Below are positions 23,336 through 34,197 of a DNA stretch of 36,471 bases, one piece after another. Below the pieces are notes generated by a model. That model worked only from the letters and a program-made list of their open reading frames with translations, was not told the origin of the DNA and did no database searches. Both the position numbers and the translations under genes were made by a program. How positions within the stretch are numbered: position 1 is the first letter of the stretch; each line of letters starts with the position of its first letter. Source of the DNA: an uncultured Granulosicoccaceae bacterium (GTDB taxonomy: Bacteria; Pseudomonadota; Gammaproteobacteria; Granulosicoccales; Granulosicoccaceae); the NCBI GenBank assembly GCA_938005265.1, contig CALLOA010000148.1, positions 1 through 36,471 of the forward strand. Reading direction: 5' to 3'.

Positions 23336-26300
23336 ATGAGTGCAAAGAAATGGCAATTCTGGGTAGATCGTGGTGGCACGTTTACCGATGTTGTGGCAAG
23401 GCAGCCGAATGGAGAGCTGGTAACACGCAAATTGTTGTCTGAAAACCCGGAACAGTACAAGGATGCTGCCGTGCAGGCCATCCGTGACTTGTTGCAGCTC
23501 AAGCCGGGGGATGCGATTCCGCCAGACAGTATTGAGGCGGTGAAAATGGGAACAACGGTTGCCACTAATGCCCTGCTGGAACGAAAAGGTGACCGTACGT
23601 TGTTGTTGATCACGCAAGGATTTGGAGATCTGTTGCGTATCGGCTACCAGGCACGGCCACAGCTATTTAACCTTGAAATTGTATTACCTGAGTTGCTTTA
23701 CGAAACGGTTGCTGAAGTTGCGGAAAGACTGGATGCCCAGGGAGATGTACTTGAACCGCTGGATGAGGCAGCGGCAACAGACGCCATGCAAAAAGCCTTC
23801 GATAGCGGCATCCGTTCGGTGGCAATAGCATTGCTGCACGGTTATAAAAATCCTCAACATGAAGAAATGCTGGAAGCACTGGCTACCCGTATCGGATTTA
23901 CGCAAATTTCCGTTTCACATAAAACTTCGCCCCTGATGAAGCTTGTCAGCCGCGGCGATACGACAGTGACTGACGCCTATCTGTCTCCGATTTTAAGCCG
24001 CTATGTGGAGCAGGTGCGTGATGCATTGGATGCTTCAAGTGGCGGGGTCGATCGTTTGCTATTCATGCAATCCAACGGTGGCCTGACCGATGCCGGTTTA
24101 TTTCAGGGAAAAGATGCCATTTTGTCAGGCCCTGCTGGTGGTGTTGTCGGCATGGTGAAAACCGGGCAGCAGGCAGGCTTTGGCAAGTTGATCGGCTTTG
24201 ATATGGGCGGCACCTCCACCGATGTTTGCCATTTTGCCGGTGAGTACGAACGCAGTTTTGAAACAGAAGTCGCTGGTGTACGCATGCGGGCACCGATGAT
24301 GAATATTCATACAGTAGCTGCAGGTGGTGGCTCTATCCTGAAATTCAGTGAAGGACGTTTTCAGGTGGGTCCGGATAGTGCCGGGGCCAATCCCGGGCCT
24401 GCCTGCTACCGCCGTGGTGGGCCTCTGACGGTCACGGATTGCAATGTCATGCTTGGCAAACTGCAGGCTGGACACTTTCCCAGCGTATTCGGCCCGAATG
24501 CTGACGAGCCGCTGGATGTTGCCATTGTCGAGCAGAAATTCATGCAGCTTGCAGCCGAAATTGCATCCGAGACGGGCGAGAAGCCAATGACGGCACATCA
24601 GGTGGCTGCAGGTTTTCTGCGCATTGCCATTGAAAACATGGCTAATGCGATCAAGAAGATTTCAGTGCAACGTGGCTACGATGTTACGCGTTACACATTG
24701 AACTGTTTTGGTGGAGCGGGTGGCCAGCATGCTTGTGGCGTGGCAGATGCGCTGGGTATGAAACGTGTTCTGCTGCACCCATACGCCGGTGTCTTGTCGG
24801 CCTATGGTATGGGGTTGGCGGAAATTCGCGCCTTGCGTGAAAAACAGTTTGAAAAGTCTCTGGATGAATCGGCCCAAGCTGCTGCTGAATTGGATAACCT
24901 GGCTCAAGATGCTTTGAGTGAAGTTGTAGAGCAGGGGGTTCAGCAATCTGATATTCATATGATCAGGCGTGTGCATTTGCGTTACCCGGGTTCATTTTTG
25001 CCATTGGAAGTTGAATTCGGTACCGAAGCAGAGATGCGTGAGCGTTTTGAGTCGGCTCATCAGATTCGATACGGGTTTTCTGCAGGCGACCGCGAATTGG
25101 TGATTGAGGCGATTAGCGTTGAGGCTGTTGGCACTAGTGAGCCGCTTGACGATACCGCGGTAGAGCCAACCGCTACAGAAGCTCAGCCGCTGGATAGTGT
25201 TGATATGGTTTCTGATGGCGAGCTGCGCAAAGCTCCGTTGTATGATCGAGATCGGTTGAAGCCCGGCCAGTCGCTTATAGGCCCGGCCATTGTCCGGGAG
25301 CAAACGGCAACGACTGTTGTGGAACCAGGCTGGCGGGCATCGATCGACAAACACAATCAATTGTTGCTCGAACGTACCGAGGTTCTTAATCGCCAGGCGT
25401 CACTCGGCACTGATGCTGATCCGGTCATGCTTGAAGTATTCAACAATCTGTTTATGAATATTGCCGAGCAAATGGGGGCAACGCTTGCCAATACTGCTTA
25501 CTCGGTGAACATCAAGGAACGTCTGGATTTCTCCTGTGCCTTGTTCGACACCGCGGGCCGCCTGGTGGCTAATGCGCCTCATGTGCCTGTGCATCTCGGG
25601 TCCATGAGTGAATCTATTTTGACGGTGATTCGCCTCAACAGTGGCACCATGCAGGCTGGTGATGTGTATGTGCTCAATGCGCCATTTAATGGCGGTACGC
25701 ATTTGCCGGATGTCACCGTAGTGACGCCGGTCTGGGATGAAGAGGGTAGCCAGGTTTTATTTTATGTCGCTTCGCGCGGTCACCATGCCGATATCGGTGG
25801 GCGGACACCCGGTTCAGCGCCACCTGACAGCAGTCATATCGATGACGAAGGTGTGCTCATAGATAATTTCAAACTGGTTGATCGCGGTACCTTGCGTGAA
25901 GCTGAGACGCGCGAATTACTGGCGTCCGGCAAGTATCCCTGTCGCAATATCGATGAAAATATGGCGGACCTGCGCGCTCAGGTGGCTGCTAACGAAACGG
26001 GTGCCAAGGAAGTCAGAAAAATGGTGACTCAGTTTGGTCTGGAAGTGGTGCAGGCCTATATGAAACATGTACAGGACAATGCTGAGGAGTGCGTGCGCCG
26101 TGTCATCACGGCTCTGCACAACGGTAAGTACAGCTATGAGCTGGACAGTGGTGCGCGAATTGAAGTGGCCGTGTCTGTTGATCACGAAGCGCGCGAAGCT
26201 GTGATCGACTTTACCGGCACATCCGATAAAAGTCCGCTTAACTACAATGCGCCCTTTGCTGTATGCCGTGCAGTAGTGCTGTATGTTTTTCGGACACTGG

Positions 26301-26944
26301 TTGATAACCCGATTCCACTCAATGAAGGCTGTTTTAAACCGCTCACTATTGTTGCACCCAAGGGCAGCATGATTAACGCTGAGTACCCTTCAGCGGTTAT
26401 TGCCGGTAACACTGAGGTAAGCCAGGCCATGTGTAATGCCTTGTTCGGAGCGCTGGGTGTTATGGCTGGTAGCCAGGCAACCATGAACAATTTCGTCTGG
26501 GGCAATGAGCGTTTGCAGAACTACGAGACCATTTGTGGTGGTTCGGGTGCGGGGCCGGATTTTGACGGGTGTTCTGCAATTCAGACACACATGACCAATA
26601 CCCGTAGTACTGATCCTGAAGTACTGGAATGGCGTTTCCCGGTACAAGTGCAGGAATTCTCCATCCGTCATGGGTCAGGTGGGCGTGGCAAAACCACTGG
26701 TGGCAGTGGTATCACGCGCCGTATCCGTTTTCTTGAAGCCATGACTGTGACTGTTATCTGTGGTCATCGGCGTGTCCCGCCGTTTGCGGTCAATGGCGGC
26801 GAACCCGGAGAAGTCGGCAAGGAGTGGGTTGAGCGCGCCAACGGCGAAAAGGTCGAGCTGGCTGGTATTGATGCTGTGGATGTGGGCGTAGGTGACAGCT
26901 TTATTATGCAGACACCGGGTGGTGGCGGGTATGGCGTTGCATAG
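23336..26944 (+). CDS. oplAH: 5-oxoprolinase / hydantoinase A-B fusion
   Basis: The 1202-residue ATP-dependent hydrolase opens 5-oxo-L-proline to glutamate or acts on hydantoin-like rings. Residues about 5-690 are the HyuA half: [14 protein letters not shown] nucleotide-binding start, [30 protein letters not shown], and [22 protein letters not shown]. Residues about 690-1200 are the HyuB half: [44 protein letters not shown] and a C-terminal TPGGGGYG. Single-chain fusions like this are typical of eukaryotic-type OPLAH and many bacterial homologues. Substrate choice between 5-oxoproline and hydantoins cannot be decided from motifs, so the gene symbol is tentative. Confidence 0.9.
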   Translation: MSAKKWQFWVDRGGTFTDVVARQPNGELVTRKLLSENPEQYKDAAVQAIRDLLQLKPGDAIPPDSIEAVKMGTTVATNALLERKGDRTLLLITQGFGDLLRIGYQARPQLFNLEIVLPELLYETVAEVAERLDAQGDVLEPLDEAAATDAMQKAFDSGIRSVAIALLHGYKNPQHEEMLEALATRIGFTQISVSHKTSPLMKLVSRGDTTVTDAYLSPILSRYVEQVRDALDASSGGVDRLLFMQSNGGLTDAGLFQGKDAILSGPAGGVVGMVKTGQQAGFGKLIGFDMGGTSTDVCHFAGEYERSFETEVAGVRMRAPMMNIHTVAAGGGSILKFSEGRFQVGPDSAGANPGPACYRRGGPLTVTDCNVMLGKLQAGHFPSVFGPNADEPLDVAIVEQKFMQLAAEIASETGEKPMTAHQVAAGFLRIAIENMANAIKKISVQRGYDVTRYTLNCFGGAGGQHACGVADALGMKRVLLHPYAGVLSAYGMGLAEIRALREKQFEKSLDESAQAAAELDNLAQDALSEVVEQGVQQSDIHMIRRVHLRYPGSFLPLEVEFGTEAEMRERFESAHQIRYGFSAGDRELVIEAISVEAVGTSEPLDDTAVEPTATEAQPLDSVDMVSDGELRKAPLYDRDRLKPGQSLIGPAIVREQTATTVVEPGWRASIDKHNQLLLERTEVLNRQASLGTDADPVMLEVFNNLFMNIAEQMGATLANTAYSVNIKERLDFSCALFDTAGRLVANAPHVPVHLGSMSESILTVIRLNSGTMQAGDVYVLNAPFNGGTHLPDVTVVTPVWDEEGSQVLFYVASRGHHADIGGRTPGSAPPDSSHIDDEGVLIDNFKLVDRGTLREAETRELLASGKYPCRNIDENMADLRAQVAANETGAKEVRKMVTQFGLEVVQAYMKHVQDNAEECVRRVITALHNGKYSYELDSGARIEVAVSVDHEAREAVIDFTGTSDKSPLNYNAPFAVCRAVVLYVFRTLVDNPIPLNEGCFKPLTIVAPKGSMINAEYPSAVIAGNTEVSQAMCNALFGALGVMAGSQATMNNFVWGNERLQNYETICGGSGAGPDFDGCSAIQTHMTNTRSTDPEVLEWRFPVQVQEFSIRHGSGGRGKTTGGSGITRRIRFLEAMTVTVICGHRRVPPFAVNGGEPGEVGKEWVERANGEKVELAGIDAVDVGVGDSFIMQTPGGGGYGVA

Positions 26945-27056
26945 TATTCATTGCAACGCCGATGGCAGCGCAGTTTAATTGCTGCTGATGCCCTCTGTTA
27001 GTTGGTGCGCTGTTTGCTCAGAGCAAGGGTAACAGGATAAATACCCCCATCATTTC

Positions 27057-28307
27057 ATGCAAAATAAAACGTCTGAATCTTCTGATCAACCACTGCGTTT
27101 ATTGTTCGTTGTGGACGGTACTTTTCCGAATTTCGGTGGTGCCGAGACGCAGGCACGAAAATTGGCTCGTGCCATGTGTGAGCGGGGTCACCAGGTGAAA
27201 TTTCTTGCACCGCATGTTGAGCACCATAAACCGCGCGTTGATGAAGTGGATGGCTGTGCAGTACACAGCATTGAGTATCCCCACATCAAATATATCGGAA
27301 GCGTATATATTCTGTTCGCATACGTCATCTATTTGCTGCGTCACCGTTCCGAATATGACGTTGTACACGTTCATATCACACGACTGCTTGCCGGTATGAC
27401 TGGCTTATTGAGGCCGCTGCTGGGTAAGCCTGTCATTGCCAAGATATCCGGTTTTTTCGAGTTCAACGGTGGCGTGCTGGACCAGAAGAAACGCTGGATG
27501 CCGCTAAATTTTCTGATAAGGCGCGCGCTTCGCAAGATAGACTACTTCCAGACAATCAGTCTGGAGACTGAAGAAAAACTACTGGCGGCGGGTTTTGCCG
27601 AGGAGCAGATCCGTTTTGTGCCCAATGGTATTGATACCGATGTTGCTACCGCTGTTGATAATAATCTGCCAAAAACTTCAGTTGTGGTGCCGCAGAACAC
27701 AAAGGCTGCCAATGACGCTGACTATAACCAGACTCAGCTGCAAAGGAACGCTGCTGCCGATCCGGTTGTTATTGGTTACTGTGGTCGTTTGCGCGAGGTC
27801 AAGGGCGCTCATATATTGATTGCTGGATTTGCCAAGCTGCTGCAATCCAACCCGACGCGCAAGTTGTTACTGAGAATAGCAGGTGACGGGACTGAAATGC
27901 CCGCTTTGCGACAGCAGGTCAAAGATCTGGATATCGAATCTTCTGTTGAGTTTCTGGGTATGTTGGATGATGTTCGGCAGGCCTATAAAACCTTTGATAT
28001 TTATGTTCAACCATCGTTTGCTGAAGGATTGCCGAACTCGGTAATTGAAGCCATGTTGCTGGGTTTGCCGGTCGTGGCCACCAACATTGGTGGTAATTCT
28101 GATCTTGTCACTCCGGAGGTGACCGGTTTATTGTTCCCGGCCGGCGATGTTGAAGCGCTGGCGGTCTGCCTGCAACGATACCTCGACGAACCCGAGTTGG
28201 CTGCTGCCATGGCGGAAGCCGGAAAGCAGCACATTTGTAATACTTATGGTTTTGACAAAATTGTTGATCAATTGCTTGAACTTTATCAGGGCCGTATTGC
28301 TGCCTGA
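27057..28307 (+). CDS. Family 4 glycosyltransferase
   Basis: This 416-residue GT-B fold enzyme retains the sugar anomeric configuration. The N-terminal domain has FPNFGGAETQARKLARAMCERGH and HVHITRLLAGM. The C-terminal domain has GYCGRLREVKGAHILIAGF, LRIAGDGTEMPALRQ and the donor-site E-x7-E in EGLPNSVIEAMLLGLPVVATNIGG. An Asn/Gln/Ala-rich insert (about 205-235, near NTKAANDADYNQTQL) sits between the domains and is unusual. The product is probably a surface polysaccharide. The gene stands alone in its strand group, 4.3 kb from the minus-strand glycan cluster. The stop codon lies in a 12-bp tandem repeat. Confidence 0.9.
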   Translation: MQNKTSESSDQPLRLLFVVDGTFPNFGGAETQARKLARAMCERGHQVKFLAPHVEHHKPRVDEVDGCAVHSIEYPHIKYIGSVYILFAYVIYLLRHRSEYDVVHVHITRLLAGMTGLLRPLLGKPVIAKISGFFEFNGGVLDQKKRWMPLNFLIRRALRKIDYFQTISLETEEKLLAAGFAEEQIRFVPNGIDTDVATAVDNNLPKTSVVVPQNTKAANDADYNQTQLQRNAAADPVVIGYCGRLREVKGAHILIAGFAKLLQSNPTRKLLLRIAGDGTEMPALRQQVKDLDIESSVEFLGMLDDVRQAYKTFDIYVQPSFAEGLPNSVIEAMLLGLPVVATNIGGNSDLVTPEVTGLLFPAGDVEALAVCLQRYLDEPELAAAMAEAGKQHICNTYGFDKIVDQLLELYQGRIAA

Positions 28308-28331
28308 GTCGCTGCCTGAGCCGCTGCCTGA
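28299..28331 (+). repeat. 12-bp tandem repeat over GT4 stop codon
   Basis: GCTGCCTGA recurs at 28299, 28311 and 28323 with a 12-bp period (GCTGCCTGAGTC / GCTGCCTGAGCC). The first copy contains the stop codon of the glycosyltransferase, so a slippage event at that copy would change or extend the C-terminus only if the TGA were lost. The region up to alkB (28431) shows nothing else. Confidence 0.85.
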
Positions 28332-28430
28332 TTCAATGCAGGGCCGTCAATCCCGCGTTTTGGCCGAACCACCTAAGATGCGGGCCATCCCAAGCCTGGA
28401 TCAAAACCGCTCTTTGTCTCCTGTGCGTTT

Positions 28431-29060
28431 ATGAACGACGTCGCTACCGTCTGTCGTGCCGTTGACAGAGTGCCGGGTATGTTCTACCTGCCTGAATACT
28501 TCAAGCCCCGCGAATACCTTCCAGTGCTGGAGAAGTTGCTGGCAACGTCACCGTTACGCCATATGGAAACCAGCAGAGGGTTTAAAATGTCGGCTGCCAT
28601 GAGTAATTGTGGCGCACTTGGCTGGATTAGTGACCGAAAGGGCTACCGTTATGAAACTGTTGACCCTTTGACTGGCAATGCCTGGCCTGCGATTCCTGAA
28701 CAGCTCTCATCCCTGGCCGCTGATGCAGCAAAAACAGCTGGTTACGCAAATTTCAATCCTGATGTTTGCCTGATAAATTGCTACGAACCCGGGGCTGGAA
28801 TGTCCGCACACAGAGATAGTGACGAAGCTGACTACGATCACCCGATCGTATCGCTTTCACTGGGATTGCCTGCGCGTTTTTTTGTACTCGGTAACGAGCG
28901 AAAGGGGCGCTCTGTGCCGCTTGATTTGGCAAGTGGTGATGTCGTGGTTTGGGGTGGAGAGTCGCGGCTTTTCTATCATGGCATCAGGCCTCTCAAAGCT
29001 GGTGAAGATGTGGTTTTCGGTGCTCGCCGATTTAACTTAACGTTTCGAAAAGCCGGATAG
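28431..29060 (+). CDS. alkB: AlkB-type DNA repair dioxygenase
   Basis: This 209-residue Fe(II)/2-oxoglutarate dioxygenase removes methyl groups from 1-methyladenine and 3-methylcytosine in DNA. Iron ligands are visible as His127-x-Asp129 (SAHRDSDEAD) and His183 (LFYHGIRPL). The 2-oxoglutarate-binding RxNxTxR motif is Arg200, Asn202, Thr204 and Arg206 (RRFNLTFR). DVVVWGGESRLFYHGI is nearly identical to the E. coli protein. In E. coli alkB is in the Ada regulon; no ada or Ada-box is recognisable here. Confidence 0.95.
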   Translation: MNDVATVCRAVDRVPGMFYLPEYFKPREYLPVLEKLLATSPLRHMETSRGFKMSAAMSNCGALGWISDRKGYRYETVDPLTGNAWPAIPEQLSSLAADAAKTAGYANFNPDVCLINCYEPGAGMSAHRDSDEADYDHPIVSLSLGLPARFFVLGNERKGRSVPLDLASGDVVVWGGESRLFYHGIRPLKAGEDVVFGARRFNLTFRKAG

Positions 29061-29111
29061 GTTTTGTATTTGGTTTGTATTTATGTGACTGCTCGCTAGC
29101 ATAAAAACGCA

Positions 29112-29151
29112 ATTCAGCAAGCCTGAATCATAGCTTTTTTACTGTTTTTTT
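29112..29151 (+). terminator. Possible intrinsic terminator after alkB
   Basis: ATTCAG (29112-29117) and CTGAAT (29123-29128) form a 6-bp stem with a 5-nt loop. It is followed by T-runs at 29135-29140 and 29145-29151. The stem is short and AT-rich and the gap before the T-run is 6 nt, so termination may be partial. Confidence 0.4.
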
Positions 29152-29277
29152 AATTGATTGTTTTTTTTTGCCGGAAGCGATTGTTCAGTTGGCGACTTGA
29201 GTCACCACTTCTATACTCCTAGTTCTTATTGATGCGGACGTGCCGCATTGAAGAACGATCAATCGATTTACCGACCC

Positions 29278-32200
29278 ATGCATTATCGACTGCAAATCCA
29301 ACTGGCTGTGATTGTGGTAGCCAGCCTTAGCCGTGTCAGTAGCCTGATTGAATTCTGCTCAGGTAAGCTTGCCCGGCTGGTGCTGTTGTTGTTATTGACC
29401 GGCCTGTCATGTCATGCCCACGCGCAAAACCCGAATCGTGCGCCCTTTATCGATCCTGTTTCCAGTCACACGCTTAATCTAGGGCAAGCGCTGGATATTT
29501 TTATAACCCCCTTTGATCCTGACGGTGACATTGCCTCACTTTCACTGGTGAACGCCCCGACGGGAGCTACACTGAGCGATGCCGGAAATGGCACGCGCCG
29601 TCTGACCTGGCACCCAACTGCTTCGCAACTGGGTAATAGCGTAATTATTTTGCGTGCCACGGATGCCCGTGATGCATCCCTTACAGCAACACAGCGAGTT
29701 GAAGTATCAGTTCGGGACGTGGGTACGTCCATAGCAACAGTTCAGCTATCACCAGGCCCGTCGAACCAGAACGGTGATGTTTTAGCTGCCGACTTGAACG
29801 GGCAGCGCCTGGTTCTTCCGCAAGTGGATGATGTGTCGATCAGCAATAATGAGAGTGTATCGCTACGAATTGCGCCACGAGCGGACACTGGAGTACCTGC
29901 TTTTTATATGGTGAGTGGGCCCTCGGGGGCTAGTCTGGACGATAATGGTGATGGCAGCAGAACGTTCCGCTGGAACAGTAGTGGTCGTGCGGCTGGCGGT
30001 TACCCGGTCACACTTGAAGCGCAGCATCCGGTCGATGGTAGCGTACGTCGTTCCATTAACTTCAATATCAATGTAGGAGCACAGCAGCAGACACCTACAG
30101 CTGCCACAGTACTTGCTGAGGCCACCCCGGTGGCGAGCTTTAATGATGGCCGCCCTGTGATTCAACCACTGGCTGATGTTGTGGTTGCCCCGGGTGGTGC
30201 CGTTATTTTTCGCGTCACACCGATCGACCCGGATGGTACACCCGCAGCATTAGTGGCCGACCCCATGCCCGCCAACTCGACGTTTGAGGATAATGGCGAC
30301 GGTACGCGTACGTTTTTTTGGCAAACCAGGGAGGCAGATCGTGGCGAGCACGTCATCACGTTTACAGCCAGTGATGGTTTGAACTCAGCTCTTCAACATA
30401 CCGAATCCATTTTGATAACGGTGGGTTCGGCAGCGTCGATTTCCAGCGCGGGTACGCCCGCCGTTAATTCTGCGCCATCCTCTTCGCCATCCCTCACGCA
30501 AGTCGCCAGCGAGATTGGTATTGAGCCCATGCAGGCACTGCGCATTGTGGCAAATTCAAGCCTCACGCAAATAGTCAGACCCAGAGTGCCAGAGGGGCGG
30601 GGCGTGCCGTCGCTAGTGGTTGTCAATGCGCCACCGGGCTCAAGTTTTAATGACAATGGTGATGGTGCTCGTGTGTTTTCATGGACCCCGAATGCGAGTG
30701 CTGTGGGCCGGCATGTAGTGGAATTTGAGGTTATCGATGCAAACGATGCTTCGCGGCGTGCACGAGCGAGTCTGGAAATACAGGTGATCAGTCAGCAGGC
30801 TTCGGTTACTGATGCGCTCGAAACATCGGCAAGCAATACCGCGGTGATTTCAATAGACTCTATTGCGGAGCAGTTCGGCAGGCCCAATGCCAGTATTTCA
30901 TTTAATGTGGCAACCCGTCATGACGGGCGGCCGGTGCCCACGCTGGTGCTAAGGAATGAGCCGCGTGGTGCAGCACTTTATGATAATGGTGATGGCACGC
31001 GCTTTTTTGCCTGGACGCCGAACAACGAGCAAGTAGGAATATTTACTTTCGATGTGGTCGCCATTGATGCTCAGGACCCTTCTTTGGTGGCGGTGCAACC
31101 GATTCGATTGGTGGTAACGGATGATATTGCAGCTACCGTTGCCATCGCCGACCCCGGTGCAGCCCCGCAGATTGCACAGACGCGCGCCGATGCAGCGCGC
31201 TTCCTGGCGCGCACAACATTTGGTGCGCGAGAACAGGACCTGACTGATCTGGTTGGCAAGCCTTATGAGCAATGGATCAATGATCAGTTCGGCACCCCCA
31301 TAACCAGCCACCTCAATCGTCTCGACGGTTACCTTTGGGATCGTGGTTTGTTCAATATCAGTACAGGGGACCGTCAGTTGGAGCGCTCACAACTACGCTC
31401 CGATGCATTTTGGGATGTTGTGGTTAACGCTCGGGATCAACTGCGCCAACGTGTCGCTTTTGCACTCAGCCAGATATTGGTTATATCGGACCGCGATGCA
31501 GCACTGGAGAATCGGGTTCGGGGATTTGCCCGATATCACGATATTCTGCTTGAACACGCTTTTGGCAATTACCGTCAATTGCTTAGTGACGTAGCGCTGA
31601 ATCCGATGATGGGGGATTTTTTAAGTTCTCGCCGTAACGAAAAAGCCAATCCTGCTGAAAATATTGAGCCGGATGAAAACTTTGCGCGTGAACTTATGCA
31701 GCTTTTCACCATTGGTCTTGATCAGCTGGAGAATGACGGAACACGCAGGCGTGACTCCCAAGGGCAGAGACTGCTGGCTTACACGCAAGATGACGTAATG
31801 AATTTTGCCCGTGTGTTTACCGGTTGGAACTACGGAGATTCGCAGCAGATGCGTGATGACCGGAGAACGCTGGACAGCGAGCTTCTACCCATGAGGCCAT
31901 ACGAGCAATTTCACGATAGAAATCCCAAATCCTTGCTTAATGGTGTGACGATATCCGGTGGCAGATCTGCGCGTGATGATCTTGAGCTTGCGCTGGATAA
32001 TCTATTTCAGCATCCTAACGTACCACCGTTCATTTCAAGACAACTAATCCAGCGCCTGGTTACAAGTAATCCGACGCCTGCTTATATAAATCGCGTAGCC
32101 AATGTTTTTCGCAATAATGGAAACGGCACGCGTGGCGATCTATCGGCTGTGGTTAAGGCCATATTGCTGGACCCGGAAGCGTTGAACGGGCATCAGCTCG

Positions 32201-32748
32201 ATCCGGTGCAGTTTGGCAAGTTGAAAGAGCCGGTGATTAAAATTGCTTCAATCTGGCGCGCATTTAATGCTCAGGGGCGATTCAATCGATTCCGTTATGC
32301 AGACTCGAACACCGATTTTGCCCAGCAAGCCTATAGTGCACCATCGGTTTTCAATTTTTATTCCCCCGACTACCGGCCTCCCGGCTCGGTGGGGCAGTCC
32401 GGACTGTTCGCGCCGGAAGCGCAGTTGATCAATGAAAGTACTGTGATTCGTGGTGGCAATCGATTGTTTGACTATGCCTTTGAAATTCCCTTGGGCAATG
32501 ACGAAGTGTTTGCGAATCAACATCAGATAACACTCAATCTGGGACCTCAGCTGGCAATTGCCAGACAACCTGTGGAATTGGTTTCATCACTTAACGAATT
32601 GTTGATGGCAGGCCAGATGAGTGAGCATATGCAGGATGTATTGGTTCGACTCGCTGGTAGAACACCGCTAGACGACAACGGTACGAATCGGGTGCGTGAG
32701 GTGTTGTACATGATTTTTGTTTCTCCTGAATTCAGTATCCAGCGCTAA
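29278..32748 (+). CDS. DUF1800 protein with five N-terminal Ig-like repeats
   Basis: The protein has about 1156 residues. A long N-terminal region ends in a signal-like hydrophobic stretch (LARLVLLLLLTGLSCHAHAQ). Start choice is open: ATG 29278 is used here, and TTG 29248 is possible. Five Ig-like (He_PIG/cadherin-type) repeats of about 95 residues follow, each with a DNGDG-(T/S/A)-R-x-F-x-W turn or, in the first, DAGNGTRRLTW. The C-terminal 520 residues form the DUF1800 domain, starting ARFLARTTFGAREQDL, with LEHAFGNYRQLLSDVALNPMM and NFARELMQLFTIGLDQL. Function is unknown. Bacterial DUF1800 genes are commonly next to DUF1501, as here. Confidence 0.85.
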   Translation: MHYRLQIQLAVIVVASLSRVSSLIEFCSGKLARLVLLLLLTGLSCHAHAQNPNRAPFIDPVSSHTLNLGQALDIFITPFDPDGDIASLSLVNAPTGATLSDAGNGTRRLTWHPTASQLGNSVIILRATDARDASLTATQRVEVSVRDVGTSIATVQLSPGPSNQNGDVLAADLNGQRLVLPQVDDVSISNNESVSLRIAPRADTGVPAFYMVSGPSGASLDDNGDGSRTFRWNSSGRAAGGYPVTLEAQHPVDGSVRRSINFNINVGAQQQTPTAATVLAEATPVASFNDGRPVIQPLADVVVAPGGAVIFRVTPIDPDGTPAALVADPMPANSTFEDNGDGTRTFFWQTREADRGEHVITFTASDGLNSALQHTESILITVGSAASISSAGTPAVNSAPSSSPSLTQVASEIGIEPMQALRIVANSSLTQIVRPRVPEGRGVPSLVVVNAPPGSSFNDNGDGARVFSWTPNASAVGRHVVEFEVIDANDASRRARASLEIQVISQQASVTDALETSASNTAVISIDSIAEQFGRPNASISFNVATRHDGRPVPTLVLRNEPRGAALYDNGDGTRFFAWTPNNEQVGIFTFDVVAIDAQDPSLVAVQPIRLVVTDDIAATVAIADPGAAPQIAQTRADAARFLARTTFGAREQDLTDLVGKPYEQWINDQFGTPITSHLNRLDGYLWDRGLFNISTGDRQLERSQLRSDAFWDVVVNARDQLRQRVAFALSQILVISDRDAALENRVRGFARYHDILLEHAFGNYRQLLSDVALNPMMGDFLSSRRNEKANPAENIEPDENFARELMQLFTIGLDQLENDGTRRRDSQGQRLLAYTQDDVMNFARVFTGWNYGDSQQMRDDRRTLDSELLPMRPYEQFHDRNPKSLLNGVTISGGRSARDDLELALDNLFQHPNVPPFISRQLIQRLVTSNPTPAYINRVANVFRNNGNGTRGDLSAVVKAILLDPEALNGHQLDPVQFGKLKEPVIKIASIWRAFNAQGRFNRFRYADSNTDFAQQAYSAPSVFNFYSPDYRPPGSVGQSGLFAPEAQLINESTVIRGGNRLFDYAFEIPLGNDEVFANQHQITLNLGPQLAIARQPVELVSSLNELLMAGQMSEHMQDVLVRLAGRTPLDDNGTNRVREVLYMIFVSPEFSIQR

Positions 32749-32797
32749 ATACAACACACTACATCTGTTACTGGTCTGCAAGAGTGATTTTTCATCC

Positions 32798-34159
32798 ATG
32801 AAAATGAAAAGACGAGATTTTCTGCGACGTTATGCCAGCACGGCTGCTGCCGGGCTCGGTGCATACAGCACGCTGGGTGGACTTAACCTTGTGAATGCAC
32901 TGGCCAACGACAGTGATTACAAAGCGCTGGTATGCGTATTTCTTTTCGGTGGTAACGACTCGTTCAATATGTTCGTGCCGACTGAAGAAAATGGATATAA
33001 CGACTATGCGGAAGCACGGCGTAATCTGGCGGTACCCAGAGGCTCACTGCTACCGGTAGATGCTGTGGCTTCCGATGGCCAGCGCTATGGGTTTCATCCT
33101 TCAATGCCGGAAGTCAGGGACCTGTTCCAACAGGGCACGGCGACAGTGGTTTCCAATGTCGGCCCATTGCTGGTACCCACTTCGCGCGATGACTTTCTAG
33201 CCAATCGTGTTCCCTTGCCGCCGCGTTTATTTTCTCACAATGACCAACAGGATTTCTGGCAAAGTCTGGAGCTTGATAAACTTCAGTCTACCGGTTGGGC
33301 AGGACGAATGGCCGATTTACTCGGAGGTTTGAATGCGAACCGAGAATTATCGATGAATATATCGATGGCGGGCAGTAACTTGATGCAAACCGGTGTTGCC
33401 ACGATCCCCTACATACTCTCACCAGCAGGAGTAGTGGCACCCAAATCGCAAACACTGGTTGATGAAAACAACCGGGCCCGTAACCGCACGGCTGCCCTGG
33501 ATTTACTGTTGCAGCGGGATTCAGGTCATGTACTTGCCAACTACTATCGTGAAACCTTGCGACGGGCAACCAGTTTGTCGGGTCAGATCACAGAGGTTCT
33601 CGCTAACAGTCCTCCGATACAAAGTGGTTTTCCTCAGAATCCACTGGCTGACTCCTTGCAAATGGTGGCGCGCATGATCAATGTGCGGCAAACACTGGGG
33701 CTCAGCCGGCAAGTGTTTTTTATCGGTTATGGTGGTTGGGATACTCATGGAAACCAGAATTCGCGGCACCCTGCGTTATTACGAAATTTAAGCGAGTCTT
33801 TGGCCGCCTTTTATCGCGCAACCGAAGCGCTAGGGTTGTCTGACAATGTGACTACCTTTACCGCTGGTGATTTTGGCCGAACACTGACCAGCAACGGAGA
33901 CGGCAGTGACCATGGATGGGGTGGTCATCAATTGGTCGTTGGTGGAGCGGTCAGGGCAAACCAGATTGTAGGCCAGATGCCGGAGATAAGAATTGACGGA
34001 CGTTCCGATTCGGGCCATGGTCGAATCATACCAACGCTGGCAGTCGATCAGTATTGTGCTACGCTGGCCCGGTGGTTCGGCTTGCAAAATAACCAAATCG
34101 ATGATGTCTTCCCTAATATCAGCCAATTCTCTGAACGAGACCTTGGCTTTATGTCTTAG
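32798..34159 (+). CDS. DUF1501 family Tat-exported protein
   Basis: Starting at ATG 32798 (453 residues), the N-terminus is a twin-arginine signal: MKMKRRDFLRRYASTAAAGLGAYS (RRDFLRR core), so the protein should leave the cytoplasm folded. Upstream in-frame codons do not fit. The body matches DUF1501: ALVCVFLFGGNDSFNMFVP, GLSRQVFFIGYGGWDTHGNQ and TAGDFGRTLTSNGDGSDHGWGGH. The GGNDS and DTH/DHGWG motifs resemble the metal sites of the alkaline-phosphatase/sulfatase fold, to which DUF1501 is related. It lies 49 bp after the DUF1800 gene and is probably co-transcribed. The substrate is unknown. Confidence 0.88.
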   Translation: MKMKRRDFLRRYASTAAAGLGAYSTLGGLNLVNALANDSDYKALVCVFLFGGNDSFNMFVPTEENGYNDYAEARRNLAVPRGSLLPVDAVASDGQRYGFHPSMPEVRDLFQQGTATVVSNVGPLLVPTSRDDFLANRVPLPPRLFSHNDQQDFWQSLELDKLQSTGWAGRMADLLGGLNANRELSMNISMAGSNLMQTGVATIPYILSPAGVVAPKSQTLVDENNRARNRTAALDLLLQRDSGHVLANYYRETLRRATSLSGQITEVLANSPPIQSGFPQNPLADSLQMVARMINVRQTLGLSRQVFFIGYGGWDTHGNQNSRHPALLRNLSESLAAFYRATEALGLSDNVTTFTAGDFGRTLTSNGDGSDHGWGGHQLVVGGAVRANQIVGQMPEIRIDGRSDSGHGRIIPTLAVDQYCATLARWFGLQNNQIDDVFPNISQFSERDLGFMS

Positions 34160-34197
34160 CAATCAACTTTCAGTTAGCCGCTTTGGCGCATTAACTT

